Below are positions 62,323 to 64,000 of a DNA stretch of 64,000 nt, piece by piece. This stretch comes from Pseudopedobacter sp037968815. GTDB taxonomy: Bacteria > Bacteroidota > Bacteroidia > Sphingobacteriales > Sphingobacteriaceae. Below the pieces are notes generated by a model that saw only the letters and a program-made list of their open reading frames with translations, was not told where the DNA came from and did not search any database. The position numbers and the translations under genes were made by a program. Every line of letters starts with the position of its first letter. Within the stretch, counting starts at the first letter, position 1. The stretch lies in assembly GCA_037968815.1 (NCBI GenBank), contig JBBKWF010000018.1, forward strand, positions 1-64,000, given 5' to 3'.

Positions 62323-63420
62323 ATGCAGATCAAAGATTTAACAAACTACCTCGAATCTATTGCGCCTTCAAACTATCAGGAGAGTTACGATAATTCGGGT
62401 TTGATTGTTGGCAACCCGAACCAAAGTATCAATAAAGCTTTGGTGAGTTTAGATTGTACAGAAGCAATAGTTGACGAGGCAATTGCAACCGGTTCTGATA
62501 TTATAATTTCGCACCATCCTATTGTTTTTAAAGGATTAAAACGTTTCAACGGCAGTAATTACGTAGAGCGTGTTGTAATGAAAGCCATTGCAAATAACAT
62601 TGCATTATATGCTATTCACACTAATTTAGATAGTATTGCAACAGGTGTAAATGCTAAAATTTGCGATAAAATTGGGCTTAACAATTGCAAAATACTCGCT
62701 CCAAAGAATGGTATTCTTAAAAAGTTATGTTTTTTTGTGCCTATAGCTTCTGCGGAAGCTGTTAAGAATGCAATATTTAATGCAGGTGCAGGAGAGATTG
62801 GAAACTACAGCAATTGCAGTTTTTCCGTAAGCGGAGAAGGTACTTTTAAAGCCAATGATAATGCAAATCCGTATGTGGGCGAAAAGAATCAAACCCATAA
62901 AGAACAAGAGCAAAGATTAGAGGTGGTTTATCCCGCCCCAGCGGAATCTAAAATACTAAAAGCATTGTTGACTACTCATCCTTACGAAGTTGTTGCATAC
63001 GACATTTATAGCTTAGACAACAAGCATCAAGAAGTAGGAGCGGGTATGGTTGGCGAGCTGAGCGAAGAAATGGACGCAATAGACTTCTTAAAACACTTAA
63101 AAACTGCGATGGATTTGAATGTAATTAGACACACAGAAATTTTACCGAAAAAAATTAAGCGGGTAGCAGTTTGTGGTGGGTCAGGAAGTTTTTTATTGAA
63201 TAATGCGATTAGAGCAAATGCAGACGTATTTGTGACGGCGGATTTTAAATATCATGAGTTTTTTGATGCCGAAGATAAACTCATCATTGCAGACATTGGA
63301 CATTTTGAAAGTGAGCAATTTACACAAGAATTGCTATTGGATATTATTACGGAAAAATTTCCTAACTTTGCAATCCGTTTAACTGAAAATAATACAAACC
63401 CAATAAAATATTTGTCTTAA
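62323..63420 (+). CDS. Nif3-like (DUF34) dinuclear metal-centre protein
   Basis: 365 residues, the long form with a PII-like insert in the middle (about 125-235). Metal ligands are visible in IISHHPIVFKGLKRF (about 65), AIHTNLDSI and the C-terminal ADIGHFESEQF. Members form hexameric rings; they are named GTP cyclohydrolase I type 2 in some databases, but the true reaction is unsettled. The following gene starts on the last base of its stop codon (TAATG), a pairing common in Bacteroidota, so the two are coupled. Confidence 0.93.
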   Translation: MQIKDLTNYLESIAPSNYQESYDNSGLIVGNPNQSINKALVSLDCTEAIVDEAIATGSDIIISHHPIVFKGLKRFNGSNYVERVVMKAIANNIALYAIHTNLDSIATGVNAKICDKIGLNNCKILAPKNGILKKLCFFVPIASAEAVKNAIFNAGAGEIGNYSNCSFSVSGEGTFKANDNANPYVGEKNQTHKEQEQRLEVVYPAPAESKILKALLTTHPYEVVAYDIYSLDNKHQEVGAGMVGELSEEMDAIDFLKHLKTAMDLNVIRHTEILPKKIKRVAVCGGSGSFLLNNAIRANADVFVTADFKYHEFFDAEDKLIIADIGHFESEQFTQELLLDIITEKFPNFAIRLTENNTNPIKYLS

Positions 63421-64000
63421 TGGAACAAACCGTAGAACAAAAGCTTGAAGCTTTATACGAGCTACAGACCATCCACACCAAAGTTGATAAAATCCGTCAA
63501 ACCCGTGGAGAGCTTCCAATGGAAGTAGCAGATTTAGAAGATGACGTTGCCGGATTAGAAACTCGTATCCAAAAGATAAAGTCAGATTTAGATGATTTAG
63601 AAGATTCAATCGTTAATCGTAAAAATATGATTAAAGAGTCTTTAGCTTTAATCAAAAAATACGAAACTCAACAAAACAACGTAAAAAACAACCGTGAGTT
63701 TGAGGCTATTTCAAAAGAAATTGAAATCCAAGGATTAGACGTTCAGGTATCTGAAAAGAAAATCAAGGAAATTCAGTTTGAAATAAACAACAAAACAGAG
63801 GTTTATGATACGGCTTTAGTTGCTTTAGAGGAACGTAAAAAAGATCTTGAAGGCAAACAAACTGAGTTAGAAAACATTACTTCTGAAACTCAAAAAGAAG
63901 AAGAAGTATTAGTTAAGGAAGCTGATAAGGCTGCTGAGAAAATTGATGGTCGTTTAAAAATTGCTTACAACCGTTTAAGAACCAACTTTAAAAATGGTTT
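63420..64000 (+). CDS. Coiled-coil zinc-ribbon (CT398-like) protein, cut by the window end
   Basis: Incomplete: 193 codons from ATG 63420 to the window edge, no stop. The sequence is almost entirely coiled coil (ELPMEVADLEDDVAGLE, KYETQQNNVKNNREFEAISK), which matches the N-terminal part of C4-type zinc-ribbon proteins of the CT398 type that follow nif3-like genes. The zinc ribbon would lie beyond the window. Family members are proposed to act in nucleic-acid or secretion processes; function not settled. The start overlaps the preceding stop by one base. Confidence 0.85.
   Translation, partial: MEQTVEQKLEALYELQTIHTKVDKIRQTRGELPMEVADLEDDVAGLETRIQKIKSDLDDLEDSIVNRKNMIKESLALIKKYETQQNNVKNNREFEAISKEIEIQGLDVQVSEKKIKEIQFEINNKTEVYDTALVALEERKKDLEGKQTELENITSETQKEEEVLVKEADKAAEKIDGRLKIAYNRLRTNFKNG

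Overview
The window is chromosomal DNA of a low-GC Bacteroidota bacterium, most likely a member of the Sphingobacteriaceae close to Pedobacter. This rests on a SusC/SusD pair, type IX secretion (Por) C-terminal tails, lipoprotein signals, promoters of the TTTG-N19-TAnnTTTG type, weak or absent Shine-Dalgarno sequences, and housekeeping genes of the Bacteroidota type (xylA/xylB, class II ribonucleotide reductase, MiaE, PurD, IlvE, HtpG, Tex). The species assignment is an inference from gene content only.

Layout. 1-6.2 kb: housekeeping genes (TlpA-like protein, ureohydrolase-like protein, SDR reductase, SerB-ACT fusion, MiaE, a small membrane protein). 6.2-24.9 kb: an 18.7 kb nutrient island with a LacI regulator, ribokinase, GRP-type sugar permease, two related secreted proteins, a secreted nucleoside hydrolase, two sialidase-fold (BNR) secreted proteins, SusC, SusD and an FG-GAP/VCBS repeat protein. 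I read it as a variant of the ribose/nucleoside-scavenging rus type of SusCD locus: a nucleoside-derived ligand is captured at the surface, cleaved to base and ribose, imported and phosphorylated. The island is bracketed by a partial copy of the miaE region (5569-6158 repeated at 24891-25067 with an internal deletion), so its insertion footprint is still visible.

25-29.3 kb: xylA and xylB, divergent from their own LacI-type regulator, with a perfect 16-bp palindrome between them. 29.6-36.3 kb: class II ribonucleotide reductase, a dicarboxylate/amino-acid symporter, and an Lrp regulator divergent from alanine dehydrogenase with a near-consensus Lrp box. 36.4-45 kb: a Ser-rich envelope protein, an RsmI-like methyltransferase overlapping a degenerate flavoprotein gene, Tex, a small lipoprotein and purD. 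45-48.7 kb: ilvE, an acyl-CoA dehydrogenase and a TlpA-like lipoprotein. 48.8-53.8 kb: a minus-strand cluster (thioesterase, DinB-like protein, sensor kinase, exonuclease III, cyclophilin, DisA_N-type diadenylate cyclase homologue). 54-57.3 kb: two tandem paralogous secreted proteins and a PKD/LamG lipoprotein. 57.5-64 kb: htpG, an unrecognised gene, a REP-associated tyrosine transposase surrounded by its palindromes, a small secreted protein, a Nif3-like protein and the start of a coiled-coil/zinc-ribbon protein cut by the window end.

Two features run through the whole window. First, several genes have a TAnnTTTG promoter element ending only 4-6 nt before ATG, which implies leaderless or nearly leaderless mRNAs. 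Second, intergenic regions carry dispersed palindromic repeats typical of this lineage. No tRNA, rRNA, CRISPR array, classical insertion sequence or prophage was seen.
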